Source: Pseudomonas sp. SL4(2022) (lineage in GTDB: Bacteria; Pseudomonadota; Gammaproteobacteria; Pseudomonadales; Pseudomonadaceae). From it: DNA of 64,000 bases. The position numbers and the translations under genes were made by a program. The notes under the pieces were generated by a model, which searched no databases, was not told the origin of the DNA, and saw only the letters and a list, made by a program, of their open reading frames with translations. Below, piece after piece: positions 26,710 through 39,857 of the stretch (position 1 is its first letter; every line of letters begins with the position of its first letter). The stretch covers positions 2,796,001-2,860,000 of the forward strand of contig NZ_CP113060.1 of NCBI RefSeq assembly GCF_026625725.1, given 5' to 3'.

Positions 26710-27737
26710 TTATTGCCAGCGGTTCTGCCGCCAGCGCTGTTGCTGTTCCGCCGTGTGGAAGGTCCAGGCGACAAAGCGGCTCTGCTTCTGCCCTTGAGCC
26801 ATCTCCACAGTCTGCACTTGAAGCGCGCCGGCCTTCTTCAGCGCGCTGTACACGCCCGGCAGGTTGCCAGCCTTGGAAATCAGGCTGCTGAACCACAGCA
26901 CCTGTTGGCCGATCTCGGCGCTTTCCTTGATCAACTGGCTGACAAACGCTGCTTCCCCCCCTTGCACCACAACTCCGCCGCCTGGCCGCCAAAGTTCAGC
27001 ACCGGCAGTTTGCGTTTGGGGTCGAGCTTGCCGAGGTTGCGCCATTTGCGCTTGCTGCCGCTGCTGGCTTCTTCCGCGCTGGCGTGGAAGGGCGGGTTAC
27101 ACAGGGTCAGGTCGAAGCACTCATCGCTCTGTAGCAACCCCTGGAAAATATGCGTGCTGTCGGGCTGCTGGCGCAGCTCAATCGCCTCACTCAAGCCCGG
27201 ATTGGCCTGTACGATGGTCTTGGCCGAGGCAATGGCGCTGGCGGCGATGTCCGAGCCGAGAAACTGCCAGGCATATTCACGGTGGCCCAGCAGTGGGTAG
27301 ATGCAGTTGGCCCCTACGCCAATATCCAGCGCACGCACTTTGGTTCCGCGTGGGATCTCGCCGCCATTGCTGGCGGCCAGCAGGTCGGCCAGGTAATGCA
27401 GATAATCGGCGCGGCCGGGGATCGGCGGGCACAGGTAATCCGCCGGAATATCCCAATGCGAGATGCCATAGAACTGCTTGAGCAGCGCCCGGTTGAACAC
27501 CTTGACCGCCGCCGGGTTGGCGAAGTCGATGCTCTCCTTGCCATAGGGGTTGATGATTACAAAGGCCGCCAGTTCGGGGCTGGCCTTGATCAGCGCGGGA
27601 AAGTCATAACGGCCCTGATGGCGATTGCGTGGGTGCAACTGGCCTTTGCTCGCATCGGTCTGGTTGGCCGCAGGTTTGCTGGGCGGGGTGCGCGGTACGG
27701 CAGGTTTTCGGCTGGGGCGTTTCGGCGGTAAGGACAT
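26710..27737 (-). pseudogene. rlmF: rlmF, 23S rRNA (adenine-1618-N6)-methyltransferase, frameshifted
   Basis: The gene should encode about 342 residues. From [11 protein letters not shown] at 27737 the first part contains the RlmF core: [15 protein letters not shown] (SAM site), [14 protein letters not shown], and the catalytic LCNPPFHAS (N-P-P-F). In the minus reading, after AELWCKGG a run of 7 G (plus-strand C 26955-26961) puts the frame wrong and it stops at 26931; with 8 G the sequence would continue [18 protein letters not shown]..., found intact in the other frame down to 26710. The enzyme methylates A1618 of 23S rRNA. It may be a true loss, a reversible slippage site or a sequencing error. 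Confidence 0.85.
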
Positions 27738-27825
27738 GGCAGGCGGATCTAAGGCATGGGCGCGGGATTTTCCCACAGCTGGGCGCAGGTTGCTTGCCGA
27801 CTGTAGGTAACGCTGGATGCCGGCG

Positions 27826-28389
27826 CTAGTGGGCAATATCGAGCAGCATGGCCAGGTAGTCGAAGAACACGCAGTACAGGGCAATGGGCAGCGGCAGGCC
27901 GAGCAGGGTGCCGAGCAGGTAGATGCGAAAGCGCACGCCAGACAAGGCGAGCGCGTAGTTCAACGCCGGCACGGTCTGAAACAGCAGGCGTAGACTGATG
28001 ATGCTGGCCAGCGGGCGACGATCAAGGCCGCTTAGCAGGCGTTGCGCCAGCGGGTTGCTCAGCTCACGCAGGGCGTTTCCACCCAGATAGCGAATGGTGA
28101 TGTAGGTCACGGTGCAGGACACGCAGGCCGCGATATAGGTGACGACACCGCCATACACCCGTCCCAGGGTGAGCACCGCAGCGGCGAGAAATACCCAACC
28201 GGGAAGCTGGATCAGATTGCCCAGGGCAAATAGCAGGGTAAACAGCAGCAGGCCGACGACCGGATGCATCAGGAGCAGCGCCTGCAAGGCGTTGAGGTTG
28301 AGCTGCGCGCGGATGCCCAGGGTTTCGAACAGCGCGAACAGGCCCAGCAGAAACAGGATGACCAGCAGCAGGCGGGAGGAACTGCGCAT
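27826..28389 (-). CDS. VTT/TMEM64 (TVP38, DedA-like) family membrane protein
   Basis: A 187-residue integral membrane protein. The SNARE-associated/VTT domain spans most of it: [51 protein letters not shown] and the conserved [40 protein letters not shown]. Relatives are lipid scramblases or flippase-like proteins. The initial helix is residues 6-25. It is 15 bp downstream of the small HTH gene on the same strand. Confidence 0.85.
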   Translation of the reverse strand: MRSSSRLLLVILFLLGLFALFETLGIRAQLNLNALQALLLMHPVVGLLLFTLLFALGNLIQLPGWVFLAAAVLTLGRVYGGVVTYIAACVSCTVTYITIRYLGGNALRELSNPLAQRLLSGLDRRPLASIISLRLLFQTVPALNYALALSGVRFRIYLLGTLLGLPLPIALYCVFFDYLAMLLDIAH

Positions 28390-28404
28390 GGTGGCCTCGT
28401 GGTT

Positions 28405-28701
28405 TCAGGGGTAGCCGAGTACGGCTTTGATCTGCGCCAGGTGGGTGGCAATCCACTGTGGATTGATCGCCCCCCAGTCACGAATCTCATAGTGCCCGGC
28501 GTTATTGCGTTCGCCGCTTTCCTGCTGGAAGGCACAGTCGATATCCAGCTCGGCCAGGGCGGCCAGGGTGTCCTGGGCAGTGCGTCGTGGCATGCCGGTG
28601 GCGGCCATCAGTGCCGGGACGCTGGTGGCAGCGCCGCTGTCGATCAGCCAGGCCACATACAGGCGGCGGTAGAAGCTGGTGCGGGTTTTACTGATGTCCA
28701 T
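28405..28701 (-). CDS. Small winged-helix DNA-binding protein
   Basis: A 98-residue protein with a winged HTH in residues about 5-60: TRTSFYRRLYVAWLIDSG, SVPALMAATGMPRRTAQDTLAALAEL. The rest is GHYEIRDWGAINPQWIATHLAQIKAVLG. The start at 28701 follows an AGGA 9 bases upstream in the minus reading; an in-frame start at 28734 is less likely. A conserved small regulator with no known regulon; the neighbouring VTT gene 15 bp downstream could be its partner. Confidence 0.75.
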   Translation of the reverse strand: MDISKTRTSFYRRLYVAWLIDSGAATSVPALMAATGMPRRTAQDTLAALAELDIDCAFQQESGERNNAGHYEIRDWGAINPQWIATHLAQIKAVLGYP

Positions 28702-28756
28702 TGGCTCTGTTCCTGGCTTGATGCCGTGCGCCACTGGCGCACGGCCTGATTGAGGG

Positions 28757-29586
28757 TCAGTTCAGTGTGGCAATCGCGATATAGGTTGCCGCACCGGAGA
28801 TAAACCAAGGAAGGCCAGCAGGCTGATCTTCTTCAGGTACCAGATACCGTTGATCTTCTCCATGCCCATGGCCGCCACACCGGCCACCGAACCGATGATC
28901 AGGCCGCTGCCGCCGGTGTCGGCGCAGTAGGCGAGCATTTCCCAGAAGGTACCGTTGATCTGGAAATTGCTCAGCCAGGCAGTGTCGGCACCGGCCAGGG
29001 CCAGCACGTTCGGGGTGACCAGGGGATACATCTTCATCGCACCGGCCACCAGCGGTACGTTGTCGACCACGGCGGAGAGCGCAATGTTGATCGCATAGAC
29101 ATTGCTCAGGCTTTCGCGCAGCAGGGTCGCCACCAGGGTCAGGTGACCAGCGGTGGCCAGGCTGGAGACCGCCAGCAGGATGCCAAGGACGAACCGCACG
29201 CTGGTGGTGTCGATGCGCCGCAGAACGCCAACCACCCAGAGCAGCGTGATGCGTTTGTTGGTGTGTATGCGGTCAGTGATGACCTTGAAACCTTCATGGG
29301 CATCGATCAGCTCGATGATGGTCATGGCGCCCATCAGGAAGAACAGGATCTCGGAAATTTCGCCCAGGTGATGGCGCAGCTCTTCGGTGACGTGATGGTC
29401 ATTGCCACTGGCCCCGGCGGTGGCGGCACCGATCAGCGGCAGAATGCTGTCTGCACTCAATACCAACAGGGTCCAGCAGATGACGGCTGTCAGAATCGCT
29501 GAGGCGGCTTTATCGATTTTCAGCGGGTATTCGGGGGCGATGTACAGGTAACCGAGGACGAAGATCAAAGCCATCAACGCATACAT
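28757..29586 (-). pseudogene. nhaD: nhaD Na+/H+ antiporter, decayed
   Basis: NhaD proteins are normally about 410-480 residues; this frame gives 274. The N-terminal part (residues 1-117, to KRITLLWVVG) and the C-terminal part (VLRRIDTTSVRFVLGILLAVSSL onward, through DNVPLVAGAMKMYPL and GGSGLIIGSVAGVAAMGMEKING) are joined directly near 29227-29235, so the middle helices and their Asp/Asn ion-site motifs are missing. Near 28799-28809 a one-base loss also changes the last residues: in the alternative frame the normal end ISGAATYIAIATLN reads to a stop at 28757. Clearly non-functional as an antiporter in this state. Confidence 0.85.
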
Positions 29587-29756
29587 GCTCAGAATTCCAT
29601 TTGCAGGGCTTTTTTATTGGATTAGAGGTGCCGCGCGCTTTTGATGCGTGGACGAAGATGCCTGAAATGCTCAGAAATTGGGAGGGTAAATATCGTGCTG
29701 CGAGCCCCACTGAGGCCTAAGCGGGTGTTTTCTGACTGATGGGTTGGCCCTGCGCT

Positions 29757-29788
29757 GCCCGAACCGCGCGGCGATGCGCGGTTCGGGC
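29757..29788. terminator. Strong GC-rich hairpin downstream of nhaC
   Basis: A perfect 13-bp stem GCCCGAACCGCGC / GCGCGGTTCGGGC with a 6-nt loop (29770-29775). It lacks a T-tract on both sides, so it may be an imperfect terminator or an mRNA 3'-end stabiliser after nhaC (minus). Confidence 0.6.
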
Positions 29789-29798
29789 TAGCCTTGCT

Positions 29799-31262
29799 TC
29801 AGGCTTGCGACAGGTCGTCGCGTTCGGCTTGAACGGGCATGATGGTCTGCGGCGGGAAGACAAAGGCCAGTGTGATTGCCAGCAGTGGCATCAGCAGGTT
29901 GAAGAAGCAGTACGGCAGGTAACTCAGGGTCGCCACGCCGAGGGTCGCGGCCATATAGGCGCCGCAGGTGTTCCACGGCACCAGCACCGAGGTCAGGGTG
30001 CCGCCGTCTTCCAGGGCGCGCGACAGATTGACCGGCGCCAGCCCGCGTTTTTCGTACTCGGCGCGGTACATACGGCCCGGCAGTACCAGGGCGATGTACT
30101 GGTCGGCGGTGATGATATTGGTGCCAATGGTGGTGGCAATGGTGCTGGCGATCAGGCTGCTGGTGCTTTTCGCCAGGTGCAGGGTGCTTTGCAGCAGGCG
30201 CTGGAGTAGGCCGAGTTTTTCCAGTACGCCGCCAAAACACATGGCGCAGATGATCAGCCACACCGTGGTGAGCATGCTGGCCATACCGCCCTTGGACAAC
30301 AGGCCGTCCAGCGCCGGGTTACCGCTGCTGGATTCATAACCGGCGAACAGCGCCGTCCACACGGTTTTCAGCGGCGCCAGGCTGCCGGCGGCTGGATCGG
30401 CCAGGCGCGTCATCACTTCCGGCTGGAACACCACCGCAAACACCCCGCCCAGCAGCGCGGCGACAAACACCGCCGGAAAGGCCGCCCACTGGCGCACCGC
30501 GAGAAACAGCAGCAGGGCTACCGGCAGCAGCAGATGCCAGCCCAGGCTGAACTGGCTTTCCAGCGCCCGCAGCACTTCGGCGATGCGCGCGGTGTCATGG
30601 CTACCGTCAGCCTGCTGACCGAGGATAAAGAACAGCACCAGGGCGATCAGCAGGGCCGGCACCGTGGTGCGCAGCATCAGGCGGATATGCGCAAACAGCT
30701 CGGCTCCGGCCGCCGCCGGGGCCAGGTTGGTGGTGTCGGAGAGCGGCGAGAGTTTGTCGCCAAAGTAGGCGCCAGAAATGATCGCCCCGGCGGTAATCGC
30801 CGGGTCCAGGCCCAAACCGGCGGCTACGCCCATCAGGCCGATGCCCAGGGTGCCGGCGACGGTCCAGGAACTGCCGATGGACAGCGCGGTGAGGGCGCAG
30901 ATCAGGCAGCTGGTGACGTAAAAGTATTCCGCCGAGATCAGCTTGAGGCCTAGCCAGATCATGGTCGGCACGGTGCCGGCGAGAATCCAGGTGCCGATCA
31001 GCGCACCGACTGCCAGCAGAATCAGGTTGGCCTTCATCGCCATATGGATGCCGGCGAGGATGCCTTCCTCAATCTGTGCCCATTGCAGGCCGTTCTTCAG
31101 GCCTACCAATCCGGCGACAAAGGCGGCGCTCATCAGCGCGATCTGGTTCGGCCCGCTGGAGGAACTGTCGCCGTACAGGTAAACGGAAAGGCCCAACAGC
31201 AGCACCAGCACGCCAATCGGCAGCAGGGCGTCGAGCAGGGAAGGGGAGCGTGTATCAGTCAT
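29799..31262 (-). CDS. nhaC: Na+/H+ antiporter NhaC
   Basis: A 487-residue membrane protein with about 11-12 hydrophobic helices. NhaC-family blocks: LPIGVLVLLLGLSVYLYGDSSSSGPNQIALM near the start, SAEYFYVTSCLICALTALSIGSSWTVAGTLGIGLMGVAAGLG, AGAIISGAYFGDKLSPLSDTTNLAPA and STIATTIGTNIITADQYIALVLPGRMY. It exchanges Na+ for H+ across the inner membrane. It lies upstream of the decayed nhaD gene on the same strand (214 bp after nhaC), so it may cover that lost activity. A REPIN-like repeat lies upstream. Confidence 0.9.
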   Translation of the reverse strand: MTDTRSPSLLDALLPIGVLVLLLGLSVYLYGDSSSSGPNQIALMSAAFVAGLVGLKNGLQWAQIEEGILAGIHMAMKANLILLAVGALIGTWILAGTVPTMIWLGLKLISAEYFYVTSCLICALTALSIGSSWTVAGTLGIGLMGVAAGLGLDPAITAGAIISGAYFGDKLSPLSDTTNLAPAAAGAELFAHIRLMLRTTVPALLIALVLFFILGQQADGSHDTARIAEVLRALESQFSLGWHLLLPVALLLFLAVRQWAAFPAVFVAALLGGVFAVVFQPEVMTRLADPAAGSLAPLKTVWTALFAGYESSSGNPALDGLLSKGGMASMLTTVWLIICAMCFGGVLEKLGLLQRLLQSTLHLAKSTSSLIASTIATTIGTNIITADQYIALVLPGRMYRAEYEKRGLAPVNLSRALEDGGTLTSVLVPWNTCGAYMAATLGVATLSYLPYCFFNLLMPLLAITLAFVFPPQTIMPVQAERDDLSQA

Positions 31263-31288
31263 GGGTGTACCGGTCGATCAGGTGAACC

Positions 31289-31396
31289 GTGGGAGGGGCT
31301 TTCGGCTCTGGCATCCTGCTTCGCTCTACCTCCTGCATCCATGCAGTCGTAGCCGAGACTTTGCTGTTAAAACTCGCGGCAAAAGCCCCTCCTACA
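31289..31396. repeat. REPIN-like pair of inverted REP sequences
   Basis: A REP-like core GGAGGGGCTTT at 31292-31302 faces its exact complement AAAGCCCCTCC at 31382-31392; the outer copy reads TAGGAGGGGCTTTTGCCGCGA on the minus strand, close to the Pseudomonas REP consensus. About 80 bp of unique sequence lie between. It sits between nhaC and the valS terminator. Confidence 0.75.
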
Positions 31397-31430
31397 AAAA
31401 AAGAAACCCGCGCCTGTGAGGGCGCGGGCT
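31396..31430 (-). terminator. Rho-independent terminator of valS
   Basis: In the minus reading an 8-bp stem CCCGCGCC / GGCGCGGG (31407-31414 with 31421-31428) is followed by TTTC and T7. It lies about 20 bp after the valS stop. Confidence 0.9.
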
Positions 31431-31448
31431 GTGGGTGTTGCGGGCTGA

Positions 31449-34280
<2,832 letters not shown>

Positions 34281-34392
34281 GCGCGGCGGGACCCTTATGA
34301 CGGCTAGACGGAAAAGCCGGCAAGTATAGCGGGGATGGCCTATATGACGTAAGGGCGCGCGTGGTGTGGCTGACTGGTGGGCGTGCGTGTGG

Positions 34393-34797
34393 TTACGGAC
34401 GACGCGGCGGAAGCAGTCGGGTCAGGCGGGCATCTAGGCGGCGTTTCAGCTCGGCTTCGATCTGCGGCACGAAATCGTCGATCACATCCTGCAGGATCAA
34501 CTGAGCTGCAGCTCGAAGTTCGCTATCCAGGCGGTTCATCTCGCTATCGCGGCTGACACTCTGGCTTACGGTTTCACGCAGGGTTTGCGCAACCGGTGGC
34601 TTGGGCGCAGGTGCTGGCGTTACCGCTGCCACCTTGGGTGGTGGGGTCACGATATCCGAGAGGACGGGGATGCTGTCCGGGTCGAGGGTGTCGATCAGCA
34701 GCGGTGGTTCGAGGTTTTCATCGCCCAGCAGTTGGCGGATCGACTCCAGGTCGTTCAGCAGTTGAGCGGGTTTTTGCGGAGGCTTTGGGGTGTCCAT
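34393..34797 (-). CDS. Conserved hypothetical protein following holC
   Basis: A 134-residue soluble protein with no recognised domain. The N-terminal half is acidic and Pro-rich ([41 protein letters not shown]; a linker [17 protein letters not shown]). The C-terminal half is helical and basic ([47 protein letters not shown]). ATG at 34797 is chosen over a TTG at 34806. It is 9 bp downstream of holC on the same strand, so co-transcribed, and sits between holC and valS as in other Pseudomonas. A Pol III clamp-loader link is only guilt by position. Confidence 0.8.
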   Translation of the reverse strand: MDTPKPPQKPAQLLNDLESIRQLLGDENLEPPLLIDTLDPDSIPVLSDIVTPPPKVAAVTPAPAPKPPVAQTLRETVSQSVSRDSEMNRLDSELRAAAQLILQDVIDDFVPQIEAELKRRLDARLTRLLPPRRP

Positions 34798-34806
34798 ACT
34801 GTGCAA

Positions 34807-35226
34807 CTAGAGTTCGACTCGTTTGGGATCATACCCGCGCTGCCGGTAGCTGCGGAAATTCTCCCGGCAGGCGGTCAGTAGGTCGGGTTCCTGGTTGACG
34901 ATTTCAATCACCCGGCTAAAGCGCTCGACCTGGGGTGAAAGGGTGCTGCCGAGGTTGATCAGCACGCCCTGAGTGCTGCTGGGCTCTTCGTCCTGGCCAA
35001 TCACCACCGGTGCGTGCGCGTCATCCTGGTAGAGACTGTGCGGCACAAAACTGTCCGCCTTGAAGTGCCACAACAGTTCATCCACCTCGCTGCATTGCTG
35101 GGTATCGCTGCCGCGCAGAAACACCGGCAGGCCGGCGCGCCAGGCTTTCATCGCCAGTTGGCAGGCTGCGCGCAGGCGCTCGGCCGGCACGGCAGTGGAC
35201 AGTACGTAGAATTCGATTCGGGGCAT
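34807..35226 (-). CDS. holC: DNA polymerase III subunit chi
   Basis: A 139-residue HolC, which links the clamp loader to SSB. Conserved segments: FYVLSTAVPAERLRAACQLAMKAWRAGLPVFLRG, EVDELLWHFKADSFVPHSLYQDDAHAPVVIG, and GVLINLG. Usual length is about 140-150, so it is complete. It is downstream of pepA on the minus strand and directly upstream of the conserved 134-residue gene. Confidence 0.93.
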   Translation of the reverse strand: MPRIEFYVLSTAVPAERLRAACQLAMKAWRAGLPVFLRGSDTQQCSEVDELLWHFKADSFVPHSLYQDDAHAPVVIGQDEEPSSTQGVLINLGSTLSPQVERFSRVIEIVNQEPDLLTACRENFRSYRQRGYDPKRVEL

Positions 35227-35247
35227 GGCGGCACGCTTAGGCGTTGG

Positions 35248-35313
35248 TTGCAGGAGCGGCTTGCTGACAGGCGCGCAGCTTACCAGTCAATCGCAGTTAA
35301 CACCGCTCCTACT
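35248..35313. repeat. REPIN-like inverted REP pair between pepA and holC
   Basis: AGGAGCGG at 35252-35259 is complemented by CCGCTCCT at 35303-35310; the right copy reads AGTAGGAGCGGTGTTAACTG on the minus strand, a Pseudomonas REP-like core. The two arms face each other over about 43 bp. Confidence 0.7.
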
Positions 35314-35327
35314 AAGGTGCCCGTAAC

Positions 35328-36866
<1,539 letters not shown>

Positions 36867-36961
36867 CTATTTTTCGATGGTTCGCCAGTTGGGCGAGCCG
36901 GCAAGCAGTGCGGCTAGTTTGATCTTAGCCGCCTGAGCCTGACAACCCTGGAGTGTCTGGT

Positions 36962-38083
36962 TTGATCGTCTTCCGTTATCTGTTCCGTGAAGTGTTGCTG
37001 ACCCTGAGTGCCGTGAGCGCGGTGCTACTGGTCATCATTATGAGTGGCCGCTTTATCCGTTACCTGGCCCAGGCGGCGCAGGGTCTGCTCGACCCCGGGG
37101 TGCTGCTGATGATCATGGCGTACCGCATCCCTGGTTTTTTGCAGCTGATTCTGCCATTGGGGCTTTTTCTCGGCATTTTGCTGGCTTATGGCCGCATGTA
37201 CCTCGACAGTGAAATGACCGTGTTGTCAGCCACCGGCATGAGCCAGCAGCGCTTGTTTGCCTACAGCCTGGCTCCGGCGGCTCTGGTGGCGTTGCTGGCG
37301 GGCTGGTTGAGCCTGGGCCTTGCTCCGCAAGGTGTTGAGCATGTGGCGCGGATTCTCAATCAGCAAAGTGCCATGACTGAACTCGATACCTTGGTGCCGG
37401 GGCGTTTTCAGTCGATGAAAAATGGCTCGCGTGTGACCTACACCGAAGAGCTCTCGGAGGATCGCGGTTCGCTGACCGGGGTTTTCATCTCCGAGAAACA
37501 GCTGTCCAGCCAGGGCGACAAGGAACGTGGTATCTCCGTGCTGGTCGCCGAGTCCGGTCGCCAGGAAATTCAGGCGGATGGCAGCCGCTACCTGATTCTG
37601 GAAAACGGCTACCGCTACGACGGTAACCCCGGCCAGGCCGATTACCGCGCCATCAAATATGAAACCTATGGCGTATTGTTGCCTAAGCCCCAGGTTGAGG
37701 CGGATGTGACAGATCGCGAAGCGATGCCAACCCGTGAACTGATTGGCAGTGACAAACCGCGTATGCAATCCGAGCTGCAGTGGCGCTTGTCGATTCCGGT
37801 GCTGGTTTTTGTGGTCACCCTGCTGGCCGTGCCGCTGTCGCGGGTCAATCCACGTCAGGGGCGTTTCCTTAAGTTGTTGCCGGCCATCCTCTTGTACATG
37901 GCCTATCTGGCGCTGCTGATTGGCGCGCGTGGTGCGCTGGATAAAGAGAAAATCCCCGCAGCCCTGGGCTTGTGGTGGGTGCATGGGCTGTTCGCATTGA
38001 TCGGGCTGCTGTTGCTGTATTGGGAGCCGCTGCGCTTGCGCTGGGCGGCCCGTCGTGTGGCGCTGGAGGTGGCCCGTGGTTAA
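36962..38083 (+). CDS. lptF: LPS export permease LptF
   Basis: A 373-residue inner-membrane protein of the LptB2FG complex that extracts LPS from the inner membrane. N-terminal helix (IVFRYLFREVLLTLSAVSAVLLVIIMSG), helices near 55-120, a periplasmic beta-jellyroll (about 135-265), and C-terminal helices. A TTG start at 36962 is preferred: homologues begin MIVFRYL, and GGAG (36950-36953) is 8 nt upstream; the GTG at 36953 begins inside that SD. It overlaps lptG by 8 bases. Confidence 0.94.
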   Translation: MIVFRYLFREVLLTLSAVSAVLLVIIMSGRFIRYLAQAAQGLLDPGVLLMIMAYRIPGFLQLILPLGLFLGILLAYGRMYLDSEMTVLSATGMSQQRLFAYSLAPAALVALLAGWLSLGLAPQGVEHVARILNQQSAMTELDTLVPGRFQSMKNGSRVTYTEELSEDRGSLTGVFISEKQLSSQGDKERGISVLVAESGRQEIQADGSRYLILENGYRYDGNPGQADYRAIKYETYGVLLPKPQVEADVTDREAMPTRELIGSDKPRMQSELQWRLSIPVLVFVVTLLAVPLSRVNPRQGRFLKLLPAILLYMAYLALLIGARGALDKEKIPAALGLWWVHGLFALIGLLLLYWEPLRLRWAARRVALEVARG

Positions 38084-39137
38084 GTTGGATCGCTACATCG
38101 GTGCACAGGTATTTGTCGCCATTCTTGCTGTGCTGGGCATCATTGTTGGCTTGGCACTTCTGTTTGCCTTTATTGACGAGTTGGGTGATGTCGAGGAGAA
38201 CTATGGCCTGCTCGATGCGCTCTGGTACGTGCTGCTGACAGCGCCGCGGCGTCTCTATGAAATGCTGCCGATGGCGGCGCTGATCGGTTGCCTGATTGGG
38301 CTGGGTTCGTTGGCCAGCAACAGCGAGCTGACCATCATGCGGGCTGCCGGTGTGTCGATTGGTCGGATCGTCTGGGCGGTTATGAAGCCGATGCTGGTGC
38401 TGATGCTCGTCGGTTTGCTGATCGGTGAGTACCTCGCGCCTTATAGCGAAAATCAGGCTCAGGCCAGTCGTGCCATGGCGCAGGGCGGTGGTGAAGCGCA
38501 GAGCGCCAAGCGCGGTCTGTGGCATCGCCAGGGGCAGGAGTATGTTCACATTAACGCCGTGCAGCCTAATGGTGTATTGCTCGGGGTGACCCGCTATCGT
38601 TTCGATGAACACAAGCGCATGCAGTCATCGAGCTTCGCGCGGCGTGCGCAGTACCAGGGCGATCACTGGCAGCTGGACGATGTTGCAACCACGCACTTTC
38701 GTGAGCGCAGCAGTGAGGTCATCAAGCAGGACAGCGAGCGCTGGGATGTTGAGTTGACACCGCAGTTGCTTGGCACCGTAGTGCTGGCCCCTGATGCGCT
38801 GTCGATTACCGGGTTGTGGGGTTATATCCACTACCTGGCTGAGCAGGGTCTGAGCAACAGTCAGTACTGGCTATCGTTTTGGACTAAGGTTTTGCAGCCG
38901 TTGGTGACAGCTGCATTGGTGCTGATGGCCATTTCCTTTATTTTCGGGCCATTGCGTTCGGTGACGCTGGGGCAGCGTGTATTCACTGGTGTGCTGGTCG
39001 GTTTCGTATTCAAGATCAGTCAGGATCTGATGGGGCCGTCGAGCCTGGTATTCGGCTTTTCGCCGCTACTGGCGGTGTTGGTTCCTGCGGGCGTCTGTGC
39101 GTTGGCGGGTATCTGGTTGTTGCGGCGAGCGGGCTGA
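38076..39137 (+). CDS. lptG: LPS export permease LptG
   Basis: A 353-residue partner of LptF, with the same layout: VVKLDRYIGAQVFVAILAVLGIIVGLALLFAF as helix 1, helices to residue 115, a periplasmic jellyroll, then three C-terminal helices (LVTAALVLMAISFIFGPLRSVTLGQRVFTG). The GTG at 38076 overlaps the lptF stop, giving tight coupling. Full length. A strong terminator follows. Confidence 0.95.
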   Translation: MVKLDRYIGAQVFVAILAVLGIIVGLALLFAFIDELGDVEENYGLLDALWYVLLTAPRRLYEMLPMAALIGCLIGLGSLASNSELTIMRAAGVSIGRIVWAVMKPMLVLMLVGLLIGEYLAPYSENQAQASRAMAQGGGEAQSAKRGLWHRQGQEYVHINAVQPNGVLLGVTRYRFDEHKRMQSSSFARRAQYQGDHWQLDDVATTHFRERSSEVIKQDSERWDVELTPQLLGTVVLAPDALSITGLWGYIHYLAEQGLSNSQYWLSFWTKVLQPLVTAALVLMAISFIFGPLRSVTLGQRVFTGVLVGFVFKISQDLMGPSSLVFGFSPLLAVLVPAGVCALAGIWLLRRAG

Positions 39138-39146
39138 CGTTATGAG

Positions 39147-39188
39147 AAAAAGCCGGCACATGCAGTGATGCGTGTGCCGGCTTTTTTT
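39147..39188. terminator. Terminator after lptFG
   Basis: A 10-bp stem AGCCGGCACA / TGTGCCGGCT (39151-39160, 39173-39182) with a 12-nt loop is preceded by A4 and followed by T6 (39183-39188), so it can act in both directions, for lptG and for the converging RDD-family gene. Confidence 0.92.
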
Positions 39189-39246
39189 GTGCGCAGTTGA
39201 ATTAGCTTGAGTTGTTCTGCTGGTCAATGGCGAGTGGTAGCAGTCG

Positions 39247-39741
39247 CTATTTTTTATGGATGTTCTTTGGCAGTTGAACGACTTGGCTTTCTGAATAAAT
39301 GTCATGCCAGCTGCGGCTTTCCTTGTCCCAGAGCATCCAGAAGAACCCCAGGCCGAACAGCAGCCAGGAGCCTATGGCCACCAGAAATCGCAACAGCGCT
39401 TGCCACAGGCTGATGGCGCTGCCATCGCGGTTTTGGATCCGCAGGCCCCAGACCTGCATGCCTAGGGTCTGGCCGTTGTGCGTCCAGAACTTGGCAAAGA
39501 AGCCGAACAGACTGAGAAACAGCAGAGTCGATAGCAGGGGGTCGCCGTCCAGTGCTCCTGAATCTGACATCTGCTTGAGTTGCGCCTCGCCGTAGAAACC
39601 CATCAGGATCAACTTGTAGATGAACGTCACCACAATCAGCAGTGCTACGCACAGCAGGAAGTCATAGAACATGGCGGCAAGGCGGCGGATCAGTCCGGCG
39701 CTGGGGAAATCACCCTGCGGGCGCAGCAGGTGGTTCGGCAT
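39247..39741 (-). CDS. RDD-family membrane protein
   Basis: A 164-residue protein with three to four hydrophobic helices and the RDD core: AGLIRRLAAMFYDFLLCVALLIVVTFIYKLILM, TLLFLSLFGFFAKFWTHNGQTLGMQVWGLRIQN (the G-Q-T-x-G-M-x-x-x-x-L/V motif) and SLWQALLRFLVAIGSWLLFGLGFFWMLWD. The start MPNHLLRPQ at 39741 is set by AAAGAG 6 nt upstream. Function unknown for the family; some members affect ion handling. Converges on lptG. Confidence 0.86.
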   Translation of the reverse strand: MPNHLLRPQGDFPSAGLIRRLAAMFYDFLLCVALLIVVTFIYKLILMGFYGEAQLKQMSDSGALDGDPLLSTLLFLSLFGFFAKFWTHNGQTLGMQVWGLRIQNRDGSAISLWQALLRFLVAIGSWLLFGLGFFWMLWDKESRSWHDIYSESQVVQLPKNIHKK

Positions 39742-39857
39742 AGTCGGCTCTTTACTCAATCGGCTAGCGGGATGGCGGCAACAATACTGTATTCGGGGTA
39801 GGTAAGGTGATCATGTGCATTGTGCCGGCTGGAATTGGCGTGACATTCAGCAGCCAT

